Source: Oidiodendron maius Zn
Lineage: Eukaryota; Ascomycota; Leotiomycetes; Myxotrichaceae
Direction of reading: 5' to 3'
DNA: 64,000 nt
Assembly: GCA_000827325.1 (NCBI GenBank)
Contig: KN832886.1
Location: 466,925-530,924 of the forward strand
Shown here piece after piece: positions 54,425 through 64,000 of the stretch; positions within the stretch are counted from its first letter, which is position 1, and each line of letters starts with the position of its first letter. Under the pieces are notes generated by a model that saw only the letters and a program-made list of their open reading frames with translations, was not told the DNA's origin and searched no databases. Position numbers and translations under genes: made by a program.

Positions 54425-56515
54425 ATGCCTTATACAATAGTGTCTAGTCTGGAGCACCAGCCAGAGTCAAGTCCAGCAATGGAGTTAATTACGGAGAATG
54501 GGGATACTACCCATACCTCGCCCGGTGCTGTGGAATGGCGCCACTTGACCGTGCCTCCTGAATTCATGGAGCAATACGAGATATCTGATGATATGCTTGC
54601 TGACTGTGTTGCGCTGGACGAGGATTTCACGCCAGACCTTACAAGCATGGAAATCACAGACCCCCACGGATATGCCGCTTTTGAGCCAACCATGTCAGGA
54701 AATTCACCTATTAATCCCGGAACTGGTTTTGAAGCTTCTACCGAACGCAACGATATGCAAACCGGCTACTCCCGTCCTCCTCATATGGCCCAAGATTGCT
54801 CCACTCGTGAACAGGAGCATTTATTCGGCATCATCGAGGTGGAACTTCTCTCCATGAGTGTCGACGAACTCTTGAGCAGGAGGAGGGACTCGGAACGGCC
54901 TTACGATGGATGCATGCCCCTATCCATACTTGATCTTATCGAGTGCACAGTCCGCGACTTTAAATACGACAAGGTCCGACCCGGATGCCCGTGTCCGAAT
55001 ATTGCGGAAGAGAATCTCGAGGCACTCAAGTCCTTCAACGTGGACTTTGATGAAGATCCTGCCGGGGACCAGGCCTCGATTATACGCCAAGTGATGGACG
55101 AGACCATGAACAACTTTAGACGTGGTATCGAGGAGAGACGCGAAACTGCCTTGCATGTGGCTGCATCGCGCGGAGATTTTGAGCACGTGAAAAGGCTGAT
55201 CGAAGAACTTGATGTTGATGCCTTGGACTCAGACTGTGAAACTCCCTTGCAGCTGGCGACATGGAATAAGAGCCGCAGTATTGTACGTGCCCTTCTGCAA
55301 GCAGGGGCCAAGCTAGAGAATCTTAGCGGGAGATACGGAACGGCAATGGACATCGCTTCTCGTCTAGGGGACGTGTATATGGTCCAGATCTTCATTGATA
55401 AAGGAATGAAGCTTGCGCATTGTTCCAGTTCGCTAGTTGTCGCCGCTCAATACAGACAACACGAAGTAGTCAAGCTACTACTTAGCCACAAGGTAGATCC
55501 AAATTCCGAAGACCCTCATTCTGGTGCCGCCGTGAACTCTCGAGAACATCGATTTCAACAAACTCCTCTCCACTTAGCAGCCGAAGCAGGGCATGTAGCT
55601 GTTGTTGGATACCTAGTCGGCGTGAATGCTAACGTCAATGCTCGAGGTAATCCAGCAGCTGGAAGTGTGCTTCACGCAGCTTGTCGGGGCGGTCATCTGG
55701 CTGCTGTCCAGCACTTACTCCACCACGGTGCCGATATTAATTATTCCGCCGGCTACAGTGGCGTGCCTCTACAAGCAGCCGCCGCGTCTGGGAGCCTGGA
55801 AGCGGTACATCTGCTACTCGGAAGCGGCATGGACATAAATGAGCGAAGCAGCAGCGATAGCACCCCATTGCTCGCAGCTATCAAGGAGAAGCGCTACGCC
55901 GTGGCGAAAGCACTTCTCATACATGGCAGAGTTGACTCACAGAGTTTCGAAGACGCGCTGTACTACGCAGCCCAGCACGGACGAGACAACCTCGTCTCCC
56001 TCCTCCTTCAACAAAACCCATACCCCGTCTTCAAAATGACTAACCTTGGCACTGCTCTCCACGCCGCCTGCATCGGCTACCTGAACGACCGTATCGAGAA
56101 CCAAGTCCACGACCCGAAAACCGGCGAACTGCTCAGCGAGACGCGCCGACGCCGATTCGTTGCCGCCGACGGCCACGCGCGCGTCGTGCAACTGCTTTTG
56201 GACCATGGCGCCGACATTAAGGCTGTGGATAACAAGGATGGTAAGACCCCGCTGCACTGGGAGTGTTGCGCCAGAGGGCAGACATCGTCACGTTACTTCT
56301 GCAGCGCGGAGCGGATATCGAGGGCACAGATAATCATCTCCGGACGCCGCTGCTGCAGGCTGCATCGTGTGGGTATCTATCTATGGTGCGTCTTCTGCGG
56401 TCGAAAGGGGCGCGGATCGATACAACAGATCGGTGGGGCCATACGCCGCTGTGGTGTGCGACGCAAAGGTCGCATACGGCGGTGGCTGCGGCGGAATGGT
56501 GCTGGTCATGACTCG
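54425..56515 (+). pseudogene. Ankyrin-repeat protein, frameshifted near C-terminus
   Basis: About 220 aa of unrecognised N-terminal sequence, then a long ankyrin array. The ATG at 54425 is the first of an open frame. Repeat units visible in order include RETALHVAASRGDFEHVKRL, CETPLQLATWNKSRSIVRAL, QQTPLHLAAEAGHVAVVGYL, AGSVLHAACRGGHLAAVQHL, GVPLQAAAASGSLEAVHLL and SDSTPLLAAIKEKRYAVAKA, then HARVVQLLLDHGADIKAVDN and KTPLHWE. At about 56255-56263 the frame breaks; the next frame continues with clean repeats (ADIVTLLLQRGADIEGTDNH, LRTPLLQAASCGYLSMVRLL and WGHTPLWCATQRSH) to a stop at about 56511. A one-base indel explains the join. It may be a recent mutation or an assembly error, so the gene may be alive. 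No signal peptide. Confidence 0.75.
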
Positions 56516-56618
56516 GCAAGTTTGTGATTGTTCGTCATATGCATTCATAGACGAGACTTGATCTCTGGCGGTGTTGGGGTAGAGCGCCATGGTGTATCAC
56601 TGTATGGGTAATGGTCCC

Positions 56619-56978
56619 CTAGATTAATGGATAGTCAAAGTGTGCCTGCATATCTCGATCTGTCATGTTTACCATCGCGAGGGTACTTGCTCGACGACCC
56701 GCCTCTGCGAATGCGGATGCTGAGGCCGTGCCACGACAAGTCGAAGACGGCGATACAGAATACGTTGACTGCGAGGTAGAGTAGTACATGGCAACGCCCG
56801 CTCGGGTCCATGGCCCAAGGATGTGGTATCGATGAAGGACGTATGGGTACGTGAGATGGTTCGAGATAAATAGGGAGACACGAGTAAAGAAGGGAATGAC
56901 ATAGGGAGGGAGGTGAACGAGAGCAAGGAGTGAAAAGGTGCCGCCTGCGGCAACAGCATAGATCTGAATAGGATGCAT
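56619..56978 (-). pseudogene. Ferric-reductase-like N-terminal fragment
   Basis: The ATG at 56978 opens 119 codons: MHPIQIYAVAAGGTFSLLAL, then LTYPYVLHRYHILGPWTRAG, ending AEAGRRASTLAMVNM and a short tail. These blocks are those of fungal ferric-reductase-like transmembrane proteins before the haem-binding helices. Between WTRAG and AEAGRR another frame supplies the expected LLYLAVNVFCIAVFDLS, so two compensating frameshifts or a cryptic intron separate them. The remaining several hundred residues are missing. Fragment or pseudogene. Confidence 0.65.
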
Positions 56979-57382
56979 AACGAGTGGAGTCGGGAAGGAA
57001 TCGCGAGAAAAGAGTGTGGTGAAGGAGTAAGGAGAAAAGAATGAATAGGAGAGAGATGAGTGGACTAGTTGACCGAAGGACAGAAAGGTTTATATTTAAG
57101 GCTATGAATACCGTAGGTGATCCTTTAGCTAGAGACTTAAGCTTAATCCATCCTCTACCTCGAGGTCCTCTGTGGTTGTATCCCACGTCCAGCCATATTG
57201 CAGAGCATTGAGCTCGAACTTATGCTTACCATTCGGATCTATATAGTCCTCATGGTTGGGCGAGCAGGCCCTCGCCAAGTCATGCAGAGCCGCGAAGCTC
57301 AGGAGCTTTCCTTTTTGCTTTAATGAGCTATTTGTTGCTTTCTTCTCCGAGTTCTTGAGTCAAGCCATCCCTTTATATAATT
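56979..57382. other. Unassigned, coding-like on minus strand
   Basis: At about 57150-57330 the minus strand reads LSFAALHDLARACSPNHEDY, then FELNALQYGWTWDTTTEDLE, which has protein-like composition but no family I recognise. It is not continuous with a start codon. Confidence 0.3.
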
Positions 57383-58850
57383 TCACGGCGTAGCACACAG
57401 GCCCATATCGGCCAGAAGATCTCCCGCAATCACATCAATCCCTCCGCCGTCGTTGTCCTCAATACCAAAGAGGACAAACAGCACGTCGTCAATGTACCCG
57501 TAGTATCCCAAGCCGGCTTGCTTCCAGCTTACTGAAGTGATATAGAACATCTGCGTCTGATCTAAGGTCTTATTCTCTTCGGGGGTCTTCCATTCGCCCG
57601 GCTTGCCGCGTCCACTAATCCAGAAGGGCTTTGTCGATATTCCGTGGATAGCAAAGGGTGGTTGTTGCTGGAAGAGCATCACGTAAGGCTCATAGACAGC
57701 ATGTCCGTCGTAACCTTTCTTCACTTGAAAGATAGCTAGGACAAATGTGTTAGAGTCATCTGGCTTACACGTTGGGTCTGCTCGTTTACAGAGCGTGATT
57801 GAAATGGAGTTCGTCGCCTGGTGTATTCGTTCGCTTGGGGCAAGCTTAGGCATATGTCTCGCCATACAAGCGTCATCATTTGCAGCGGCCTGTGGTGCTA
57901 GATTCGGTCCCACCGAGCCATCTTTCGACATCTGGGCGAACACGCGCTTTGGAGAAATATCATAATGCGCATATATATTCTCATCCTTATCCCAGAAGAC
58001 AAAGTAGTTTTTCTCAAAGATGCTATATTCCCCCCCAGGACGCTGGATCTCTGTTGGATTCCTAAACAATTCTGGGTCAAAAAACTCAAAGGGCCAATCT
58101 GTTAGGATTCTAAAGTCCTGGATCCACAGACCCAAACATGTGTATTGAGAGAGGGCGCCATAGATAGCAAACGGCCCTGTTGGTCCGTAGAAGATACGGG
58201 CATCGTGGGGCCCTACGGCGAAATTGAAGTACCCTATGTCACCAGTACAATTGCCGCCGCCCTTTATAAAAGTAAGCTTTACTATCTCAATCGTGAAGGT
58301 GTGCTCTTACTAGTGTCTTCCCTATAGACAAGACCAGTGGAGAATCTATGCATGAAAGCACTCCGCCCTTCAAGGTCGCTGTACATACCAACTCTGCAAA
58401 CCAGACCGAGGCTTCAACTGGGTGGTCGTCTAGCTGACCGACGATAACCCAGTGGTCTTTCAAAGTCGGATGGGAAATAGCGTTAGGATTGATACCGCGG
58501 CGTGGGGAGAAGTCGATCTTGAAGTACTTCCGGTCCGAGGTCGAGACGGAGAAGATCTCGCGATGCTCGCCTTCTGTATATCCGGCATGGGGATGGCCGA
58601 TATGCGTGGGCTGACCTTCCGATGCTTGCTGCAGCGACGCCGACGCGCCGCTCGAGCTTGGTAATGGGAGAGGGGTCGAGGGCCATCCATATAGCGTAAG
58701 GAACAGAATAACAGTCAACACAGCGAGTGCGAGGAATGGCCGGAGACACCTGGCCAACATTGAAAGAGGTCGACAGTGGCGTCTACCGAAGATACGCCGC
58801 CAACGACCCAGAGAAGAGGCGGTTGCAGGGTGGTTAGGCGGGAATCTCAT
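57383..58850 (-). CDS. Type II membrane protein, uncharacterised fungal family
   Basis: 472-aa protein. Exons 58311-58850 and 57383-58261; the 49-nt intron (GTAAGA...TAAAG) joins SIGKTL to GGGNCTGDIGYFNFAVGPHD in phase. Seen: a basic N-terminus, a single transmembrane helix (about 37-55) and a long lumenal domain with HREIFSVSTSDRKYFKIDFS, VWFAELVC, HDARIFYGPTGPF, EKNYFVFWDKDENIYAHYDI and CMARHMPKLAP. It ends GIDVIAGDLLADMGLCATP. The layout resembles Golgi- or plasma-membrane-anchored fungal proteins of unknown function. The ATG at 58850 is the first in frame. Confidence 0.8.
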
Positions 58851-59598
58851 GCCACCAGGTTAACGTGGGTGGGAATGAGGAGGGAGGAGCCACGACCAGC
58901 GAATTTCGAGTAGAGGGTGAAGAGAGAATAGTAGTCAGGAGATTTAATGCATGCGGCAAGCGCCAAAAAGTTCGGTCGGGTTGGGACTACTAACACTTCA
59001 CGTGCCTGATGTGGTCCAGGGGGCAAGCCAGCCTTCAGTCTTGTAGGGAATTTGTCGATATGGCCAGGACAGTGTTGCAGTTGTAAGATACAGAGATACC
59101 TCTGCACTGTTTTCTAATACAAGATAGAGAGAGGAGAGCCATTCGAGAACAGGGCGTTGTCTGCGTGTGGTACTTGACCAAAAGGTGGGAACATCAAACA
59201 CCAACAAAGGAAAATCAACTCCTCATCTCGGCAGAATCTGTATTAGAAAGGGATGTGGGGGGTAAGAGTACACAAGCCAGTGTTGGCTAGGTGGTACAAA
59301 ACGCCACACTGGCATTGAGTGGACGGCCGCCTTTTCCGGACGACAAAAGTACCGAATATTATTACTACTTACATGGTAATCTGCGCTATCGCAATCTTAA
59401 CTAGTCTAGATGGGAGAAGATGGCATCGTCCTGCCCTGTAGGTGGGCCCATTCATGGTCGCCAGGTCTCGTCATAGGCTGTCAGATCCAACTGGCGCGAC
59501 TCGGCAAGGAGCTGAAGAGCTGAGAATCAAGTGTCAAGGTAGCCGCGCGCATCGGCACGCAAAACAGCGGTGCGATTGGTGGCCGTGCCCCGGAGATT
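58851..59598. other. Intergenic
   Basis: 5' flank of the membrane protein. No gene supported. Confidence 0.4.
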
Positions 59599-59820
59599 GG
59601 CGATACCCCTATCCCCTCGTCCGGTATGAAAAACCATAACTAGCAGGGGTTTAGCTGAATACGCACCTGTAATTCGTTCAGAAGAAAAAATGCATAATAT
59701 TATGCTTTACTATCCCGTATTCGGTCAAATTCATAATCTTATGAAGATCGCTAACAAATAAATGAGATGTGTTACTAGTTGTGGTTTTTCATACCGGACG
59801 AGGCGATACCCCTATACCCC
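59599..59820. mobile_element. Small MITE-like inverted-repeat insertion
   Basis: Terminal inverted repeats of about 29 bp: CCTCGTCCGGTATGAAAAAC to CTAG at 59615-59643, and its complement at 59775-59803. They enclose 131 bp of AT-rich DNA. Outside them, GGCGATACCCCTATCCCC (59599-59616) and GGCGATACCCCTATACCCC (59802-59820) form a direct repeat, so the structure looks like an insertion with a long target-site duplication or a nested repeat. Confidence 0.65.
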
Positions 59821-60296
59821 TTACTATTTTAGACCAACTAATGCTCTGTGCCTTATTGCGTGCTATTAATAGTGAAATTTGAAGTTTGGTTTTGTTTTTT
59901 TTAAATTGCTAGTAGTTTCTCTAAGGCTTAGTTCCTATTGTTTTAATCCATACTAGACTGCTGTATCTTATCTGAAAATATACTGCCTAGAGGTAAATGC
60001 ATGGAGAAAACTTGGCCATATATATCCATATCTATCCAGATATTTCCATACGTGTCCATATGCTGCTCGGGACCACCTAGCAGCTACAGATAGCAGCACA
60101 TCCGGGCTATGTGAAGATGCCCGTCAAGAATTGCTTGGCACTAAACTCTCCAGGTTGGGTTAAAACATGTTATATTCAGTATCAGCCTGCAGCCAGGGGT
60201 AGCCGGAACTCAAAACCCCTCCCGTTCCCGCGATTCGCGGCAGCGCCCGGTTTGCCTCTTTTTGTCGTTGAAATTTGTGCTCAATTTCTGGTAAAG
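59821..60296. other. Intergenic, 5' flank
   Basis: Contains short repeated TCCATA elements near 60020-60060. No gene. Confidence 0.4.
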
Positions 60297-61426
60297 ATGT
60301 TCTTTTCCGCATACTGCTCAGCCGCGATTGTGGTCTTGCTATTACAGCGAGCAGTTGCGCAGACATTTCAAAGTAGCTGGATATCCCCAGTTGGTACTGA
60401 TCCCGATTTCCAACAAACTTTCACAAATGGCGATATATTAGCGGTTGCTTGGGAAGGCTGGAATTCCAGTGATAGGACACAAGCTTTTGGAGAGGAAACC
60501 ACGACTGCGGATTTATGGGTGACATCTTTCAACTTTGCTTTATCCTCATTTAGTCAACTACTGATTAGTATGTACGAGATCTGTCCTCTTTGTCCTGGTA
60601 TTATAAATTCGGTCTAATGTGGTCGTGATGAACAGAGAGCCAAAATGTCGCTGGGCCTGGCTCTTATAGCTGGACCATTAACATCGACGCGACAGACCTC
60701 GCTGCCACGGCGGAATACGTGCTGCGAATGACGACCCCAGGGAAAAACTATGACAATCAGTTTGTAGGAGTGCTAAATATACCTTCCCCTGGGTTTATTG
60801 TGCTTCAACAGCCCATTGCTTCATCCTCTAGCAGCTCTGCTCCACCCAGTACTGCAGAGCAATCACCTACCGCTGCCTTAAAGACGAGTACCAGTAGTAG
60901 CTCTACTATAGCTACTACGACGGACAGCTCAAAAAGCTCGACTTCGACGATTGTGGCTTCAACATCGAGTACTGCCTCGGCTCCGACTTCAGCTTCGAGT
61001 TCGAGTTCGAGTTCGAGTTCGAGTTCGAGTTCGAGTTCGAGTTCGAGTTCGACTATGGCTTCGAGTTCGACTTTGGCTTCGGCTTCGGCTGTGGCTTCGT
61101 CCTCGTCTTCGCCCTCGCCCTCGACATCGCCTTTGACATCGTCCTCGACCACAAACGCCACGACGACTCTCAAAACCAGCACCATAGCCGGTATCGCAGT
61201 TGGATGTTCCATTGGGGCCATCGCTGTTACGGTGCTACTTTGGTTTCTATTTCGACGATATTGGGGTAGATTACGACCGCCCCTTTCACCTTACGACACA
61301 AAAGACTATTTTGCTATTCCACTGCGCCCTCGTACGCCGCCTTTAATGGAACTGCCTACAATGGTCCCGGAGTTTGCTACGGAATCAAATATGACTGAAC
61401 TTCCGATTTCGCATAGTCCAAGATGA
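60297..61426 (+). CDS. Ser-rich single-pass membrane protein (cell-wall sensor-like)
   Basis: 353-aa protein. Exons 60297-60567 and 60636-61426; the 68-nt intron (GTATGT...AACAG) is in phase and joins QLLI to KSQNVAGPGSYSWTI. Seen: a signal peptide (1-21, ending RAVAQ), a beta-rich extracellular domain (SWISPVGTDPDFQQTFTNGD), a Ser/Thr-rich stalk including an uninterrupted Ser run, a transmembrane helix (about 273-295), and a proline-rich cytosolic tail with FRRYWG. The organisation matches fungal mechanosensor or WSC-like surface proteins, though no WSC Cys motif is present. The Ser run is coded by a hexamer repeat at 60994-61057 and would vary in length. Confidence 0.8.
60994..61057 (+). 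repeat. (TTCGAG)n hexanucleotide repeat in coding sequence
   Basis: About ten TCGAGT units encode a poly-Ser run (alternating TCG and AGT serine codons) in the membrane-protein stalk. The antisense frame reads as a Glu/Leu run and is spurious. Confidence 0.9.
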
Positions 61427-61699
61427 CGTATTATATCTCTGTTAATTGGATCTTAAAGCATTCTACACTATAACCCAAAGGACGAAAATATTTCTTGATT
61501 GTACATTATAAAGTGGCATGGCTTAGTGCGGGCGAAAATTATGGCTCGCAGGCGTTCACGGAGGTACATTTTTTTGATAATCGAGCCTTCACGGGAGATA
61601 GACAGCATTCTTCCAAATATGTATATACACCAGCTAAGAATTTATATAACTTAACTATCCCTTGGGAGTCTTCTTACAATAACCACCATATTTAGTAGT
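61427..61699. other. Intergenic
   Basis: 3' flank of the membrane protein. No gene. Confidence 0.4.
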
Positions 61700-62185
61700 G
61701 TGTAGGTCTCGGTGCAGATGGTACCTGCCAATGTAGCGAAGACGCCCGTTGCTTTGTGCAGGATGCTTCCGTTAGTTGCTTGCCACGACTTCGGCGTGAC
61801 GGAGGAGTTCCTATACTTCGACTTTATCGATGCAGTTGACCTTTCAGCCTACTCTCAGCCATTTGACGAGACACCCTCTGACAGCGCCAACAAAGCACCC
61901 TCATCCATTGTGGACGGGGAAGATCACGGCTCTGAAGATGATGGTGCCATCAGGGAGCTTCCAGTATTTCGGCGCAATGGAGGAGATCCTATGGATCTTA
62001 ACTTGAGCCATGTCGACCTTACACCCTACTTGCATAGCGGCACATCCGTTAACACTACGCGGACTGGCAGCTTTGCATGAGCAAAACATTGTTCACACGG
62101 GTAAGCCACGCAACCATCCCCAGAGCGTAGATCATCTCGACGGCGATTAATGCGCTGTAGACATCAAACCCAACAATATTCTAGT
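61700..62185 (+). pseudogene. Protein-kinase-like fragment
   Basis: The plus strand at about 62050-62190 reads LRGLAALHEQNIVHT, then an 80-nt intron (GTAAGC...CTGTAG, about 62099-62178), then DIKPNNILV, giving the kinase catalytic loop HTDIKPNNIL (equivalent to HRDLKPxN). Upstream (about 61760-61860) a frame reads VACHDFGVTEEFLYFDFIDA, possibly the preceding lobe. The match ends abruptly within a few codons at the point where inverted TPR sequence begins, so it is truncated. Confidence 0.6.
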
Positions 62186-62189
62186 CACC

Positions 62190-62425
62190 ACCGCTGTTTC
62201 CAGCAGTTGGAGTGCCTCCTGCCGTCGACCAGCATTGCTATACCTGTTGGCAAGATTGTGCATCGAGCGAAGGGTATCTGGATGTTCCTCCCCTAGCGTC
62301 CACTTGCGAGCCACCACCACTGTTTCTATCAGTTGGAGCGCCTCCTGCAGTCAACCGTCCTTACTATAGCTAATGGCAAGAGAGTACATTGATCTGAGGG
62401 TGCCTAGATGTTCCTCTCTAGCGTC
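62190..62425 (-). pseudogene. Tetratricopeptide (kinesin-light-chain-type) repeat fragment
   Basis: On the minus strand, two 42-residue TPR units: one reads GEEHPDTLRSMHNLANRYSN then GRRQEALQLLETAVVTR; the other reads EEHLGTLRSMYSLAISYS with LQEALQLIETVVVARKW, interrupted by stops. Such repeats form the sensor end of many fungal NB-ARC/TPR NLRs. Only two repeats remain; no nucleotide-binding domain is nearby. Confidence 0.7.
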
Positions 62426-63176
62426 CTCTTAAGCTGCCACTACCATTTCTGTTTATCTTAGTGCAATTCATGAATTCACTCTTATATATAGGATAGAATT
62501 AGATTAATATATAGAAGAGAAGTATACTTATAATACTAGTAACTATAGTATTATATCTTAAAGTAAATAACTAAAAGAAGAGTTAGATAACGCTATAGTA
62601 GATATTATAGTTAAGTATATATTACAGGTTGGACCCGTGAGATATCTTGGTGCCTAGAGCACCTGCAATTTCTTCATCCTTTCTGAATTATCGTACGATA
62701 CGTTGCCTAGGCAACTAAGTAATATTTGTATTTATACTAGAGTAGTAGAGAGTTCTTCTCTCTTTAGTTTTCTCCTCCTTGTTAATATAGAGGTTTATTA
62801 TTAACTACAGAAATCTATTGCAGCCCCTAACAATTCCTTCTTAGGAAGCTAACTAACTATAGACTAGCTGTTAATAATACTATAATAAATTTGCAGTATA
62901 GAGGCTAGTGAAAAATATAATAGCAGATGTATTCTAGGTACTAGTATAAATAGTTGAGCAGTGTAAGGTCTAAGGTAAAGAGAAGACTAGCTTTACCCTT
63001 AGCGGCTGTTAGGTGCCTATAGAAAGATTAGATGATTTCTTGAAAAGTCAACTATCTGGGGTTAGACTAGAACCTTCTAGCATGTTTATCTCCTATTTTC
63101 TCCTTAGATTTAATCTTCTAACGTCTATTAGATTAGCTACACCTCCAAATCTTAGCGTCTTTATTCTCGAATACTC
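62426..63176. other. TA-rich intergenic
   Basis: 62480-63000 is rich in TA dinucleotides with no reading frame, consistent with RIP-degraded DNA. Confidence 0.5.
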
Positions 63177-64000
63177 TCATGAAGTCTCCAATCTCACAAA
63201 AGCGACCTCTAGATATGCCTTATTTGGGCCGCTTAACAACGTCTCCTTCTTTCCTTTTAGCGCCATGTCGAAGAAGTCCGAGATATATACAGTCTCAATA
63301 CTCATGCTTCTCACCCCATTAATCGTCCCTATCAAACTATCAACTGGACCCGGGTCAGTCTGCCTAACCCCACTGATATCCGCTAATAGCGGAAGATCAG
63401 TAAATGTCGCCTTAGTACTATTCGTGAGACTGAGCTCTACCCTCCAATCCTGGTTATCGAGTCGATCCGTGATGTTCCACCATTGAGTGAAGGAAGGCTC
63501 ATTATTAGGCCCTGGTAAACTGTTGTGATCTATATTATCCCACAGCATGAAAAACTTCTTACCAGACCCCATTCCCTCAGTGAGTACGGCACCATAGTAA
63601 GTGCCATCGAGATTCACTCCGCCTGCGATCCGACCGGGATGACCGTTCAATGAATCGTTGAGCATAGCCTGCGCCGCTACCGCCTGGTGGCTCACAACGC
63701 CGAATTTCATTTCGCAGTCGTCTTTTTTACTTACAGCTCCCGAATAATCTATATAAATCTCATTAGCTGAAAGTATTCGAACAGTCTAGAGCTTACCGCG
63801 GTGCCACGTAGAGTTTATGGGTAGGTTTGAAAATGGGAAGGGCATGGCCCCAGGCACCCAGTGAGCATTCTTCCTTTGTCATGATACGGAGCTATTGTGA
63901 ATTTGCTTCTAGTCTACCAATGTAGTTTACCTGCTCCGTGAGTTCCTTACCTTTGGTGAACTGGTCAATAATGAAGAGTATATCTTGTACTTGGACGTTC
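63177..64000 (-). pseudogene. PAF-acetylhydrolase-like protein lacking catalytic residues, 5' end outside window
   Basis: Alpha/beta-hydrolase family (platelet-activating-factor acetylhydrolase type). The last exon (63177 to about 63766) reads MKFGVVSHQAVAAQAMLNDS, AGGVNLDGTYYGAVLTEGMG, EPSFTQWWNITDRLDNQDWR, ATFTDLPLLADISGV and DSLIGTINGVRSMSIETVYI. At the window edge another exon reads VQDILFIIDQFTK, expected a little upstream. In the family the nucleophile elbow is GHSxGG; here it is SHQAVA, so the Ser and flanking glycines are missing. The catalytic His preceding TFTDLPLL is also replaced (STKATF). The Asp (NLDG) is present. The splice structure between 63767 and 63960 is unclear (a 30-nt gap is too short), so this is probably a pseudogene or a non-catalytic homologue. 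Confidence 0.65.

Noticed and set aside
60805-61221. Antisense frame with a long Glu/Leu run
   Set aside because: It is the complement of the poly-Ser-coding hexamer repeat of the membrane protein.

Overview
The window looks like an accessory-rich stretch of a filamentous ascomycete (Pezizomycotina) nuclear genome. The evidence is short GT...AG introns of about 50-70 nt, fungal-only families (Zn2Cys6 regulators, HET domain proteins, UstYa/DUF3328-like proteins, a NACHT-WD40 NLR, cutinase, GH67, GH30) and decayed repeats. Several decayed loci carry TGG-to-stop and CAG-to-TAG changes and sit in TA-rich DNA, which resembles repeat-induced point mutation (RIP). I cannot name the genus from sequence alone.

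Layout, left to right. At 1-2.35 kb a cutinase (cut by the window edge) and a Zn2Cys6 regulator diverge from one promoter that carries a duplicated TATA-containing block. From 2.4 to 7.7 kb there is a decayed regulator, a broken uncharacterised gene, a broken UstYa-like gene and an intact membrane protein with two HxxHC motifs. From 8.8 to 10.1 kb lie a foldback element with arms of about 240 bp and a tRNA-like, SINE-like unit. At 10.5-14.0 kb a cytochrome b5-acyl-CoA dehydrogenase and a nitronate monooxygenase diverge. At 14.5-17.0 kb is a HET protein with ankyrin repeats inserted inside the HET domain. At 19.1-22.5 kb are a small membrane protein, a Copia reverse transcriptase scrap and an FAD monooxygenase. 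At 24.4-27.3 kb an adenosine-deaminase-family protein and an allantoate-permease-like transporter diverge.

From 28 to 35.5 kb is an allorecognition-type block: an intact HET gene (29.1-31.3 kb) and a decayed NACHT-WD40 NLR (32.4-34.8 kb), bracketed by a diverged inverted duplication of about 580 bp that is itself the HET/metallo-beta-lactamase divergent promoter. Then come a second complete Zn2Cys6 regulator (35.8-37.5 kb), a short-chain dehydrogenase (38.2-39.1 kb), a GH30 xylanase-type enzyme (40.1-41.5 kb), a DUF4112 scrap, a GC-rich sugar transporter and a GC-rich, bacterial-looking NAD-dependent epimerase (44.3-47.7 kb).

At 48.9-53.1 kb a GH67 alpha-glucuronidase and an SGNH esterase diverge; neither shows a signal peptide. 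The right end holds a repeat related to the foldback arms, an ankyrin gene with a frameshift, a ferric-reductase N-terminal scrap, a type II membrane protein, a small inverted-repeat element, a Ser-rich single-pass membrane protein with a hexanucleotide-coded Ser run, a kinase/TPR scrap, and a PAF-acetylhydrolase-like protein lacking two catalytic residues.

How the genes may work together (inference): cutinase, GH30, GH67 and the esterase suggest plant cell-wall use; deaminase plus permease suggest purine salvage or catabolism; the HET/NLR loci suggest non-self recognition. Divergent gene pairs with shared promoters recur through the window.
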